A stretch of DNA of 52,945 nucleotides from an uncultured Bacteroidia bacterium. Its GTDB lineage: Bacteria > Bacteroidota > Bacteroidia > Bacteroidales > UBA932. The position numbers were made by a program, and so were the translations under genes. The DNA is taken from the NCBI GenBank assembly GCA_902774155.1, contig CACYHF010000019.1, positions 1-52,945 of the forward strand. Reading direction: 5' to 3'. The notes beneath the pieces were generated by a model. It ran no database searches. It was not told the DNA's origin and saw nothing but the letters and a program-made list of their open reading frames with translations. Positions 17,554-26,573 of this stretch are shown here, piece by piece; within the stretch, counting starts at the first letter, position 1; the number at the start of each line of letters is the position of its first letter.

Positions 17554-17561
17554 TATATTTG
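17554..17561 (+). promoter_or_regulatory. -7 box of susC-susD
   Basis: TATATTTG matches TAnnTTTG, 55 nt upstream of the SusC ATG, in the AT-rich spacer shared with the divergent addA-like gene. No exact -33 TTTG is present. The leader is long enough for regulation, but no clear hairpin is seen. Confidence 0.5.
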
Positions 17562-17616
17562 GATGTTTTTAGCGAAAAACCAAATTAACCCTATTATATT
17601 AACTAAAACTTAGTTT

Positions 17617-20600
17617 ATGCTAAAACGATTCATTTTGGTAGCACTTGCATGCCTCGCAGTGGGTGTGCAAGCGTTCGCTCAGAATGCCGTGACCGGTAAG
17701 GTCGTGGACGAAAAGGGCGAACCTGTGATCGGTGCCGGAGTCCAGATCAAGGGCTCTACCACCGGCGTAGCAACTGACCTGGATGGCCTTTTCAGCATCC
17801 GCGTAGCGGACAATGGCACCCTGGTCATTTCCTCCATCGGCTACAAGACTGTTGAAGTTGCAGTTAAGGGCCAGAAATCCATTAACGTAGTTCTGGAAGA
17901 AGACACCCTCTTCCTGGACGATGTAGTGGTTGTGGGTTATGGTACCGCCCGTAAGAAGGACGTTTCCGGCGCTATCTCCAGCGTTAACTACGGAAACGAC
18001 TCCAACGTGGCCTCCCTGCCCAACCCCAACGCCCTGTCCGCCCTGTCCTCCAAGGTGGCCGGTCTCAACTACGCTCCTACCTCCAGCGCCTCCGGTGACA
18101 ACACCCAGACCATGACCATCCGCGGTAAGAACGCTATCCCTACCGGCGGTTCCATGTCTGCCTCGGCCCAGAGCGTCAACCAGCCCCTGCTGGTCATCGA
18201 CGGTGTTCTCTCCTATGGCTCCATCAACTCCATCAACACCGCCGACATTGAAAGCATCGACGTGCTGAAGGATGCTTCCGCAGCCGCCATCTACGGTTCC
18301 CGTGCTGCTAACGGTGTTATCATCATCACCACCAAGCGTGGTAACGGTGGCACCCCCGTCGTGAACTTCAACGGCCAGGTGAGCATCTCCGACTGGAGCC
18401 GCATGCCCAAGATGGTCAACGACAAGGAAACCTTCCTGAAGAACCGCTTCTACAGCAAGAAGGGCGCCGGCAACGTGGACTACCAGGATAAGGAATGGTC
18501 CAGCTTCAGCAGCCTCGACCAGGCCGCCAACTACACCGGTATGCTCTCCCCTCGTGAGCTTGAAGCTTGGAACGACGGCAAGTGGGTCAACTGGCTGGAC
18601 GAGATTTCCCGCAAGGGCGTGGGTCAGAAATATGACCTGTCCGTCAGCGGCGGTTCCGACCGTGTGAACTACTACGCTTCCACCGACTACACCCGTCAGC
18701 AGGGTATCCGCAAGGGCGACGACTATGAGAAGTTCGGCGCCATGCTCAAGATGGACTTCCGCGTCACCGACTGGCTGTCCCTGGGTACCAAGGTAAACTT
18801 CCTGGCTTCCAACAGCTGGGGCCAGAGCGCCAACATCCGTTACGCCATGTGGTACACTCCGCTCTCCTATGTCTATGCCCGTCAGGCCGGCTTCGAGAAC
18901 TGGTACAACAGCGTTCCGGACAACAATACCGCCAGCCCCTTCATCGGCTCCGGTAAGAACGACTCCTACGCCTACACCGACCGCCAGAGCAAGAGCATGA
19001 ACATCAACGGTGTGGCTTATGCACAGGTAGACTTCCCCTTCCTCAAGGGCTTGAGTTACAAGTTCACCCTCCAGGGTCAGCGCAACTCCGGTTACAGCGA
19101 CGTTTACAACAAACCCGAAATGTCCGTGAACACGGAGGATGTCACCCAGATGCAGAATCCCTACCAGTTCATCGGCAACGTGACCGGTCAGATCTCTTCC
19201 TCCAACTACCTGGCCTGGAACATGGACCACATCCTCACCTATAACAATGACTTTGGTCAGCACCATGTAGACGCCACCCTCGGTTACACCCGTGAAGCCA
19301 CCAACAGCAACACCATGGGTTCTTCCTTCACCGGTTATCCCACTCCCACCACACTGGGTGTGTACAACATCGAGGCCGCCAACTCCGTAACGGATACCTA
19401 TCGCAACCGCGTAGAGACCCAGGCCGTCGGTTATCTGGCCCGCGTCAATTACAACTACGCCAGCAAGTACTACATCACCGGTAACTTCCGTCGGGATGGT
19501 TTCTCCGCCTTCGCAGAAGGTCACAAGTGGGGCAACTTCTTCGGCGCCAGCGCCGCTTGGGTATTGAGCAATGAGCAGTTCATCAAGAACCTGAACTTCT
19601 TCAACTTCCTGAAGTTGCGTCTGAGCTGGGGTCAGAACGGTTCCCGCAACATCAGCGCAGGTGCCACCCAGGCCACTATGGGCAAGGCCACTTCCAACAA
19701 CGGTGCCATCACCATGACCTGGCTGGGCGACGCCAGCACCCTGGGTATGACCCTCACCAACCTGCCCAACCGTAACCTCACCTGGGCAACCGTTGAGAAG
19801 CTCAACCTCGGTATCGACTTCTCCATCGTGAACAACCGCATCAACGGTAGCTTCGATATCTATTCCGGCCGCACCACCAACATGCTGGTGGCCCGTTCCG
19901 CCCCGTACATCTCCGGTTTCAACGACGTGAACGACAACGTAGGTCTGGTAACCAACCGCGGTATTGAATTCACCCTGAACACCGTGAACTTCAACGGCAA
20001 CGGCGACAACACCTTCCGTTGGGAAACCAACCTCATCTTCGACACCAACGAGAACAAGCTCGTCTCCCTCTTCGGTCCCGACTATGAAGGCAATGAGGCC
20101 GACGACGTGGCCAACGCCGTTTCCTACGGTCGTGAATCCTACTACGCTCTCCTGGTGGGCCGTCCCCTGGGCGCCGCCTACGACGTGAAGAAGATCGGTA
20201 TCTTCAACAGCGACGCCGAAGTTCAGGCCTATACCGGTCCCGAAGGCAAGCCCATCCAGCCCGATGCCAAGGCCGGTGACCTTAAGTTCGAAGACTACAA
20301 CAACGACGGTGTCATCGACGCCAACGACCGCCAGTATCTCGGTTCCCCGGATCCCCTGTTCACCATCAACTTTGGTAACACCCTCAAGTGGAAGAACTTC
20401 AGCCTGTTCTTCAACTTCCGTTGGGCCCAGGGTGACAAGACCCACTTCATCGGCCTTGACCCCTATGCCTTCGGAACCAATATGGGCGGCGGCGCCCAGT
20501 TGGCCCGCGTCCAGCCTTGGACTGAAACCAACCACTCCCAGGTATTCCCTCGCTACGGTTACTCCAACTACATGGAATATCAGTACTGGAACAGCCGCAC

Positions 20601-20856
20601 TTACCTGAAACTGAAAGACCTGGTCTTCTCTTACACCATTCCGGCCAAGGCCATCCAGCGTGCTGGTATCAACAACCTCCGCGTGTATGTAGCCGCCACC
20701 GACCTCTTCACCCTCACCAACTGGTCCGGTATCGATCCTGAAACCGGAGGTACCATCGCCGCCGGCGCCTCTTCCAGCCGCTACGGCAGCAACGGCGCCT
20801 ACAAGACCGTCACCTTTGGTGTGAATGTGACTTTCACCGCTCCCAAGAGGAAATAA
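17617..20856 (+). CDS. SusC/RagA-family TonB-linked outer-membrane transporter
   Basis: A 1079-residue TonB-dependent barrel that imports oligosaccharides with its SusD partner. In order: signal peptide (cut near QAFAQ), carboxypeptidase-like beta domain (about 24-105: VTGKVVDEKGEPVIGAGVQIKG), DDVVVVGYGTARKKDVSGAI TonB/plug entry, plug domain with the family hallmark AAAIYGSRAANGVI, then a beta-barrel ending in the aromatic-rich VTFGVNVTF. Codons such as GGT and AAC are much commoner here than in neighbouring hydrolases, suggesting high expression. No N-terminal sigma/anti-sigma signalling domain is visible. SusD follows after 17 nt. The glycan cannot be told from sequence; neighbouring GH31 and GH3 suggest a xylo- or gluco-oligosaccharide. 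Confidence 0.97.
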   Translation: MLKRFILVALACLAVGVQAFAQNAVTGKVVDEKGEPVIGAGVQIKGSTTGVATDLDGLFSIRVADNGTLVISSIGYKTVEVAVKGQKSINVVLEEDTLFLDDVVVVGYGTARKKDVSGAISSVNYGNDSNVASLPNPNALSALSSKVAGLNYAPTSSASGDNTQTMTIRGKNAIPTGGSMSASAQSVNQPLLVIDGVLSYGSINSINTADIESIDVLKDASAAAIYGSRAANGVIIITTKRGNGGTPVVNFNGQVSISDWSRMPKMVNDKETFLKNRFYSKKGAGNVDYQDKEWSSFSSLDQAANYTGMLSPRELEAWNDGKWVNWLDEISRKGVGQKYDLSVSGGSDRVNYYASTDYTRQQGIRKGDDYEKFGAMLKMDFRVTDWLSLGTKVNFLASNSWGQSANIRYAMWYTPLSYVYARQAGFENWYNSVPDNNTASPFIGSGKNDSYAYTDRQSKSMNINGVAYAQVDFPFLKGLSYKFTLQGQRNSGYSDVYNKPEMSVNTEDVTQMQNPYQFIGNVTGQISSSNYLAWNMDHILTYNNDFGQHHVDATLGYTREATNSNTMGSSFTGYPTPTTLGVYNIEAANSVTDTYRNRVETQAVGYLARVNYNYASKYYITGNFRRDGFSAFAEGHKWGNFFGASAAWVLSNEQFIKNLNFFNFLKLRLSWGQNGSRNISAGATQATMGKATSNNGAITMTWLGDASTLGMTLTNLPNRNLTWATVEKLNLGIDFSIVNNRINGSFDIYSGRTTNMLVARSAPYISGFNDVNDNVGLVTNRGIEFTLNTVNFNGNGDNTFRWETNLIFDTNENKLVSLFGPDYEGNEADDVANAVSYGRESYYALLVGRPLGAAYDVKKIGIFNSDAEVQAYTGPEGKPIQPDAKAGDLKFEDYNNDGVIDANDRQYLGSPDPLFTINFGNTLKWKNFSLFFNFRWAQGDKTHFIGLDPYAFGTNMGGGAQLARVQPWTETNHSQVFPRYGYSNYMEYQYWNSRTYLKLKDLVFSYTIPAKAIQRAGINNLRVYVAATDLFTLTNWSGIDPETGGTIAAGASSSRYGSNGAYKTVTFGVNVTFTAPKRK

Positions 20857-20873
20857 CTTAACAAGCGACGTAT

Positions 20874-22904
20874 ATGAAAAAGTATATATTCATTCTTCTC
20901 GCACTCTTCCTGGCCGTTTCCTGTAACGACAAGCTCTTTTTGGAAGAGCGTACGTACGAGGACGATACCAACAGCTTCTTCAAGAGCCAGCAATCTATCG
21001 AAATCGCCCTTGCATCGGCCTATTCTGAAGTCCAGTACATGGTATTCGGTAACCAGCGTGGTGGTTCCGAGCACAACTGGATGCTCTTCGGTCTGGGTCT
21101 GGACACTTTCTCCACCACCGGCGGTAACACCCAGTTCTCCAACTGGACCCTCATGACCTCCGACAGCGGTTATGCCCGTCACTATGGTGAATACATGTAC
21201 AAGCTCTCCAACCGTGCCAACATCGTGGTGGACATGATTGACGAGCATCCCGAAATCGAATACACCAGCGAAGAGGTTAAGAACAACCTCCGTGCAGAAG
21301 CCGTATTCCTCCGCGCCTGGGCCTTCCGCGTCATCGTGGGTATGTTCGGCCGCTGCGTATACGCCGAGCACATGACCCAGGAAGCCCGCTACGACTATGT
21401 AATGAACACGCGCGAGGAAGCCTGGGAGAAACTCGCCGCCGACTTCGAGTATGCAGAGAAAAACCTCCCGTCCAAGCCTCGTCTGATGGGTACGGTCACC
21501 AAGGCCGCTGCCGGTCACTATCTGGCCGAGACCTATCTCTGCCTGGGTGAGTTCCAAAAGGCCGAACAGGCTGCCACCCGTGTCATCGACAAGACCGACG
21601 GTAACTACCAGCTTATGACCACCCGTTTCGGTAACCGCGCCGACCAGGCCAAAGACCGTTACGGCAACTCCCTGGCCGCTCCTCAGGGCGCCTATTGGGA
21701 CCTCTTCCGTTCTTCCGGTAAGACCAAAGTGGGCGACTTCGCCGCCGACTCCAACCCCAACGATCCCGGTAACCTGGAAGCTATCTGGGTAGCCCAGATC
21801 GACTACGAAGTAGGTGTGGACAACTGGCCGCTGGGCGGTTCCGGTGACTCCTGGTGGCGTATGCACAAACCCGTGCTTGAATCCACCTTCGCCCCTTGGA
21901 TCCCCATGGGTGGTAAGAATGGTCAGAGAAAGGGCTCCGACGGCAAGAACTACTACGTCTTCACGGCCGATGCCGTGGCCTTCCCTAAGGGCGTAGAGCC
22001 TGCAGGCGCCGGTGCTCCTCCTGCAGCCGTCGACGGTGATGACATGACCGGTCGCAAACTCGCTTACAACCTCTCCACCAAGATGGACTCCCTCGCCTGC
22101 CGTTCCCAGGGTAACGGTGCCGCCACCGGTCTGGGTCTGCTGCCCTCCGAATGGGTGGTCCGTCCTGCCGGAGACCCCTCCGGTTCCATCTGGGACGATC
22201 CCAACGACTTCCGCGGAAGCGAGGTCATGATCCAGCGTGATCCTTATACTCCTTCCGGAAAGAAGTGGTCCGTGGTTAAGAAGCAGGTTCAGGCCCGTGT
22301 AGATGCCGGTCTGTACAGCGTAACCGCAGCCGATACTATCAACATCACCCCTCGTTTCTGGAAGTTCTCCGACGACCGTCACATCTTCGATTCCGGTAAC
22401 GCCTACTACGACACCGACTGGTACATGATCCGTATCGCCGAAACCTATCTGCTCCGCGCCGAGGCTCGCCTGGCCCAGGGCAATAAGGCTGGTGCCGCCG
22501 CCGACATCAATGTCCTCCGCAGCCGTGCAGGTGCCAAGGCCTGCTCCGCCAACGACGTGGACATCAAGTACATCCTGGACGAGCGCGTACGTGAACTCTT
22601 CGGTGAGGAACAGCGCTGGGTCACCCTGAGCCGTCTGAGCTGCAACCCGAAGGCTACTTACGTAACCGAGTGCTATCCTACGCAGAACAATACCACCTCC
22701 AATACCCTGTACGAGCGCACCCGCAAGTATGGTATTGGTTACGAAAACGAAGAACGTGGCCGCGAAGCCTATACCGACCCGCTGGGCAAGACCCGCCACT
22801 ATCCGAATATCAAGCCTTACAACTATATCCTTCCTATTCCTATTCAGATCATCCAGTCCAACAAGGACGTGAAGATCGATCAGAACTACGGATACGGCGA
22901 ATAA
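20874..22904 (+). CDS. SusD/RagB-family nutrient-binding outer-membrane lipoprotein
   Basis: A 676-residue surface lipoprotein (lipobox LAVSCN) that caps the SusC barrel and binds glycans. The N-terminal TPR-like helices (AEAVFLRAWAFRVIVGMFG) and the C-terminal YLLRAEARLAQGNKAGAAADI, ELFGEEQRW and IPIQIIQSN segments are typical of SusD. It is longer than the common 500-600 residues, with an insertion in the middle (about 260-490). It shares the GGT-rich codon use of susC and is followed by a strong terminator, so susCD form their own transcript. Confidence 0.96.
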   Translation: MKKYIFILLALFLAVSCNDKLFLEERTYEDDTNSFFKSQQSIEIALASAYSEVQYMVFGNQRGGSEHNWMLFGLGLDTFSTTGGNTQFSNWTLMTSDSGYARHYGEYMYKLSNRANIVVDMIDEHPEIEYTSEEVKNNLRAEAVFLRAWAFRVIVGMFGRCVYAEHMTQEARYDYVMNTREEAWEKLAADFEYAEKNLPSKPRLMGTVTKAAAGHYLAETYLCLGEFQKAEQAATRVIDKTDGNYQLMTTRFGNRADQAKDRYGNSLAAPQGAYWDLFRSSGKTKVGDFAADSNPNDPGNLEAIWVAQIDYEVGVDNWPLGGSGDSWWRMHKPVLESTFAPWIPMGGKNGQRKGSDGKNYYVFTADAVAFPKGVEPAGAGAPPAAVDGDDMTGRKLAYNLSTKMDSLACRSQGNGAATGLGLLPSEWVVRPAGDPSGSIWDDPNDFRGSEVMIQRDPYTPSGKKWSVVKKQVQARVDAGLYSVTAADTINITPRFWKFSDDRHIFDSGNAYYDTDWYMIRIAETYLLRAEARLAQGNKAGAAADINVLRSRAGAKACSANDVDIKYILDERVRELFGEEQRWVTLSRLSCNPKATYVTECYPTQNNTTSNTLYERTRKYGIGYENEERGREAYTDPLGKTRHYPNIKPYNYILPIPIQIIQSNKDVKIDQNYGYGE

Positions 22905-22926
22905 GCCTTGACAGATTTCTCAGATT

Positions 22927-22957
22927 TCGGCCCCCAAAATCGGGGGCCGATTTTTTT
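22927..22957 (+). terminator. Strong intrinsic terminator of susC-susD
   Basis: TCGGCCCCC (22927-22935) pairs with GGGGGCCGA (22942-22950) around a 6-nt loop, followed by seven T. It separates susCD from the downstream operon. Confidence 0.9.
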
Positions 22958-22974
22958 ATTGTTCAAAAAAGGAT

Positions 22975-22982
22975 TATCTTTG
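22975..22982 (+). promoter_or_regulatory. -7 box of the lipoprotein/DUF6057/heme/GH31/GH3 operon
   Basis: TATCTTTG matches TAnnTTTG exactly, 31 nt upstream of the ATG at 23014 and just after the susCD terminator. The expected -33 position falls in the T-run of the terminator, so the upstream element is only T-rich. Confidence 0.5.
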
Positions 22983-23013
22983 ATAAAGATAAACTTGTCA
23001 AAAGATTGTTCGC

Positions 23014-23469
23014 ATGAAAAGGATTGTTCCGCTGCTTTCTCTTGCTGTTTTACTGATGGTTGTCGGGTGTTCCACCCAGCCGTCCAGCCTGAAGGATAAG
23101 GCCCTTGTCCGCCTTCCCAAAGCGCTGGAGCAGGCCATGGTAGAAGACTTGTCCCTTCCCGGCGGCGCAGAGATTGTTTCCCCGGAGATTCTCTATACCT
23201 GCGACAGCCTCTGCATCATCCATTGTACGGCTGTGGCCAAAGCGCCCGAGGCCGATGGATACAGTTTCCCGGTCCGGTACGTCTTTCTGCAGGATATGGT
23301 CCTGAGCCACGCCTACGGGTGTCCCGTTTACGCAGAAAAACTGTCGGGCAGTCCCGAGTTGACCCAAGAAGATATCCGGCAGGCAAGAGCTGAATACCAG
23401 CGGGACGCTAAAAAAGCTTACGCCTACTACTCCTCCACTGCCACCTTGATAGCGCAGGAAGACCTATGA
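23014..23469 (+). CDS. Small lipoprotein of unknown function
   Basis: A 151-residue lipoprotein (lipobox MVVGC). I do not recognise the family. The mature part has a compact alpha/beta pattern with three Cys (YTCDSLCIIHC) and a C-terminal charged helix (EDIRQARAEYQRDAKKAYAYY). It is the first gene of a five-gene plus-strand operon: its stop overlaps the next ATG by 4 nt. It may be an accessory partner of the membrane protein and heme-motif lipoprotein that follow. No catalytic motif is visible. Confidence 0.75.
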   Translation: MKRIVPLLSLAVLLMVVGCSTQPSSLKDKALVRLPKALEQAMVEDLSLPGGAEIVSPEILYTCDSLCIIHCTAVAKAPEADGYSFPVRYVFLQDMVLSHAYGCPVYAEKLSGSPELTQEDIRQARAEYQRDAKKAYAYYSSTATLIAQEDL

Positions 23470-25136
23470 TGGACCGTTTTGCATTAGCCTTCCGAGAACA
23501 GCAGCAGTTGTTCCTGTACGAAAAGACCTTCCTGGTGCAGACCCTGTGTACCGTGGGAGGCCTCTCCACGCTTTCAGGACGCTTCTTTGTCCAGTTTTTC
23601 TGGAGTCCCACCCTAGCTTTGGTGATTACGCTGGGGCTGTTGGGTTTGGGTGCCTGGCTGCTGTGGGTCTCGCTCCGGGAGAAGCGCGCCCAGTGGCAGC
23701 TCCTTCCGCTTTGCCTAATCCCGTTCGTCTTCCTGGCCGCCTCCCTCTCCGAGAATGCCATGCATTTCAGCGTGCTCACGGCCTGGCTCATCGCACTGGC
23801 TGCGCTTTACGTGTACACGCGCAGACGTGCTAATAAGGTAGTCTGGGGCCTCCTGCTCACGGTTATCGTGTACCTGGCCGCCGGTCCCGCCGCCCTGCTG
23901 TTCGCCCTCTGCGCCACCATCATCGGCCTGTGGAACAAGGAATGGGCGTCGGCGCTGTTGGTTCCCATGGCGCTCTTGTGCGGCCTGGGCGCCTGGCTGC
24001 TGGGCTGGGTTCCCACGCTGGAAGTGGCCTGGACGCCGGCATTCTATTTTGACCTGGATGCCGCCATGCCTGCCGCACACTGGGTTCCCTGGGTCGTACT
24101 TCCCCTTACGGTGCTGGGAGGCTGTCTGATCAAGGAAATGAAGCGAATTCCTGCCCTCATCACGGCCTCTGCCATTCTGCTGATAGCCCTGTTTCCTGCC
24201 TTCGGTATGGCTAAAAAGGCCGAAGACCGCCAGCCCGGACTCACCTACGAATATGAGTATTACACCGTGAACGAGGATTGGGACGGCCTGATCAAGGCAT
24301 GTCTCCAAAACGAATGGATTCCCCATACGGCCCAGTACCTCAATCTGGCCCTGGCCTGGAAAGGGACGCTGCTGGACCAGATGTTCCAGTACGACCAACG
24401 CGGCCCCGACGGACTCATTAAGATGAGCGACGACCGCGGCGTGGAAACCTCCCAGGCCCATATTATGTTCGCTATGGGCAATATGGCGGCGGCCCAGGAT
24501 GTGGCCTTCAACACCCTTTACTCCACAGAGGGCTTCTGCCCCGCTATGCTCAAAATCAACGCCCAGGTGGAACTGATGCGGGGTGCCTACGGCGTGGCCG
24601 ACAAATACCTTTCCCTCCTGGAAAAAGCGCCCCACTACCGCAACTGGGCCCAGGAGCAAAAGCATTTCCTCTACAACGACGAAGCCGTAGAGGCCGACCC
24701 TTTGCTGGGCAACGGACGTCGCAGCTGGCCCAAGCTGGAGGGTTTCTCCATGTTTGAGAGCCCCCTGGACGAACTGATGCGGGTAATAGACGCCAATCCG
24801 GGCAACAACCGGGGTATGGAATATGCGCTTGCGTATTTACTGCTGGCCAAGGACATCAAGTCGGTTACGGGGGTGGTCTCCCGCTATTACGGGCAGCCCG
24901 GACTGCTTTCCCTGCCGGTCCCGGTGCAGGAAGCCGTGCTGTTCTACAGCGAATACACGCGCAACGTAAGCGGGGCCGATGTCCTGGGACCGGACTGGTG
25001 CCGGGCGCACGGCGTTACGGAAGAAACCTTCCAGCGCTTCCAGCAATTCCAGGATGCCAGTGTCAAGAGCGGCGGCAAGGCGCCCAAGGGCTACAAGTCT
25101 TCCTATTGGTATTATTTATTATACAAGCAGATATGA
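23466..25136 (+). CDS. Polytopic membrane protein, DUF6057-like
   Basis: A 556-residue inner-membrane protein. About nine or ten hydrophobic segments fill residues 25-260, followed by a soluble C-terminal half (about 265-556) of helical, TPR-like repeats (YLNLALAWKGTLLDQMFQY, MRGAYGVADKYLSLLEKAP, GMEYALAYLLLAKDI). The N-terminus (FREQQQLFLYEKTFLVQTL) and overall plan resemble the Bacteroidetes DUF6057 family, whose function is unknown; that match is from memory and is moderate. It overlaps the genes on both sides by 4 nt, so a joint complex with the two lipoproteins is inferred. Confidence 0.72.
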   Translation: MMDRFALAFREQQQLFLYEKTFLVQTLCTVGGLSTLSGRFFVQFFWSPTLALVITLGLLGLGAWLLWVSLREKRAQWQLLPLCLIPFVFLAASLSENAMHFSVLTAWLIALAALYVYTRRRANKVVWGLLLTVIVYLAAGPAALLFALCATIIGLWNKEWASALLVPMALLCGLGAWLLGWVPTLEVAWTPAFYFDLDAAMPAAHWVPWVVLPLTVLGGCLIKEMKRIPALITASAILLIALFPAFGMAKKAEDRQPGLTYEYEYYTVNEDWDGLIKACLQNEWIPHTAQYLNLALAWKGTLLDQMFQYDQRGPDGLIKMSDDRGVETSQAHIMFAMGNMAAAQDVAFNTLYSTEGFCPAMLKINAQVELMRGAYGVADKYLSLLEKAPHYRNWAQEQKHFLYNDEAVEADPLLGNGRRSWPKLEGFSMFESPLDELMRVIDANPGNNRGMEYALAYLLLAKDIKSVTGVVSRYYGQPGLLSLPVPVQEAVLFYSEYTRNVSGADVLGPDWCRAHGVTEETFQRFQQFQDASVKSGGKAPKGYKSSYWYYLLYKQI

Positions 25137-26572
25137 GAAAGCTAATCTATATCCTTTTTTCCGGAGCCTTCTTGTTCTGCGCTTGTTCCGGAGCCATTGA
25201 ACCCTCCGGGACCCTCGAGAGTCTCCCGCCCATTGAACCGGACTACAGTTTTGTCACGGTGCCCCGCAACATAGCCCCACTCAATTTTTCCTACACCGGA
25301 AGCGAGCCCTGCGCCCTGCAGGTGGAAGGGCAAACCATCCGCGGCAAGAATGGCTTGTTCTCCTTTAGCCCGCGCCTTTGGAAGAAGCTGATGGAGAAAG
25401 AGCAGGTGGAAATGACCGTGCTGGTGAAGCAGGACGGCGCCTGGAAAGCCTATCGGCCTTTCACCCTCACTGTTAAGGAAGAAATCGACCCTTACCTGTC
25501 TTATCGGCTTATCCCGCCCGGTTATCAGGGCTGGCAGAAGATGGGTATTTACCAGCGGGAGCTGGGCAGCTACCGGGAATCTGCCATCCTCACCAACGAC
25601 CTCACGGGCGGGAACTGTATGAACTGCCATACCACCGCCGGAGGAAACCCCTCCAAGAGCGTTTTCCACGTGCGGGCGGCCTTTGGCGGCACTATGCTCA
25701 TAGACGGAAACCGGATTGAAAAGCTGAACACCAAGACGGATTCCACCATCAGCGCCCTGGTGTATCCCTACTGGCATCCTAGTGAGAATTACATCGCCTT
25801 CTCCGTCAACAAGACCCTGCAGGCATTCTACAACCACGACCCCAACCGCATCGAGGTATACGACCAGGCCTCCGACGTGGTGGTATACGATGTGCGCACG
25901 CAGGAGATCGCGTGGAGCCCCCTCACCAAGAGCGAGGACCGCTTCGAGACCTTCCCCACTTTCTCCCCCGACGGAAAATGGCTATATTTCTGCAGCGCCC
26001 AGGCGGTAGCTGAGATGCCCAAGGAGCACCGGGAAGTGCGGTACGGCCTGTATCGCATCGCTTTTAATCCCGAGGATATGAGCTTTGGAGAGGAATTGGA
26101 ATGCCTTTACGACGCCCCGGCCGAAGGGCACAGCGTCTCGTTCCCGCGCGTTTCTCCCGACGGACGCTTCCTCTGCTTTACCCGCCACGGTTATGGGAAT
26201 TTCTCCATCTGGCACCACGACGCAGACCTGTGGATGCTGGATCTGGAGACGCTGGAGAAATGGCCCCTGGAAGCGGCCAACTCCCCCGACACGGACAGCT
26301 TCCACAGCTGGAGCAGCAACGGCCGCTGGATGGTGTTCAGCAGCCGCCGGGGCGACGGCCTGTACACGCGCCCGTACTTCACCTATATCGATGAAAATGG
26401 CGTGGCCGCGAAACCCTTCCTGCTACCCCAGCAAGACCCCAATGCCTATTACAAGCGCCTGATGGATTCCTACAACCTTCCGGCCTTTATGAATGCCCCG
26501 CTAGAAATGTACAAACACAAGATAGTCAAAGAGATAAGGGAATCTTCCGGTGTGGACGTAAAAGTAAAATAG
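25133..26572 (+). CDS. TolB/PD40 beta-propeller lipoprotein with a c-type heme motif
   Basis: A 479-residue exported lipoprotein (lipobox FLFCAC). After about 160 residues of beta-rich N-terminal sequence it carries one CMNCH motif (residues 162-166), the CxxCH attachment site for covalent heme c. PD40-type propeller blades follow: FPTFSPDGKWLYFCS, FPRVSPDGRFLCFTRHG and FHSWSSNGRWMVFSS. Relatives are often labelled TolB family or cytochrome c biosynthesis protein; a true biogenesis role is not shown. The ATG at 25133 overlaps the previous stop by 4 nt and was preferred over an upstream in-frame start at 24998. An electron-transfer or sensory role tied to the adjacent glycosidases is inference. 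Confidence 0.8.
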   Translation: MRKLIYILFSGAFLFCACSGAIEPSGTLESLPPIEPDYSFVTVPRNIAPLNFSYTGSEPCALQVEGQTIRGKNGLFSFSPRLWKKLMEKEQVEMTVLVKQDGAWKAYRPFTLTVKEEIDPYLSYRLIPPGYQGWQKMGIYQRELGSYRESAILTNDLTGGNCMNCHTTAGGNPSKSVFHVRAAFGGTMLIDGNRIEKLNTKTDSTISALVYPYWHPSENYIAFSVNKTLQAFYNHDPNRIEVYDQASDVVVYDVRTQEIAWSPLTKSEDRFETFPTFSPDGKWLYFCSAQAVAEMPKEHREVRYGLYRIAFNPEDMSFGEELECLYDAPAEGHSVSFPRVSPDGRFLCFTRHGYGNFSIWHHDADLWMLDLETLEKWPLEAANSPDTDSFHSWSSNGRWMVFSSRRGDGLYTRPYFTYIDENGVAAKPFLLPQQDPNAYYKRLMDSYNLPAFMNAPLEMYKHKIVKEIRESSGVDVKVK

Positions 26573-26573
26573 T

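Noticed and set aside
17620-20535. A 971-codon minus-strand open frame inside susC
   Set aside because: Translation is low-complexity Val/Gly-rich with no domain; it mirrors the strong codon bias of susC.
20799-22799. A 666-codon minus-strand open frame inside susD
   Set aside because: Same antisense codon-bias artefact; no signal peptide or motif fits it.
24998-25132. Longer N-terminus for the heme-motif lipoprotein
   Set aside because: The extension lies wholly inside the DUF6057-like gene and would bury the signal peptide; ATG at 25133 gives a proper lipobox.
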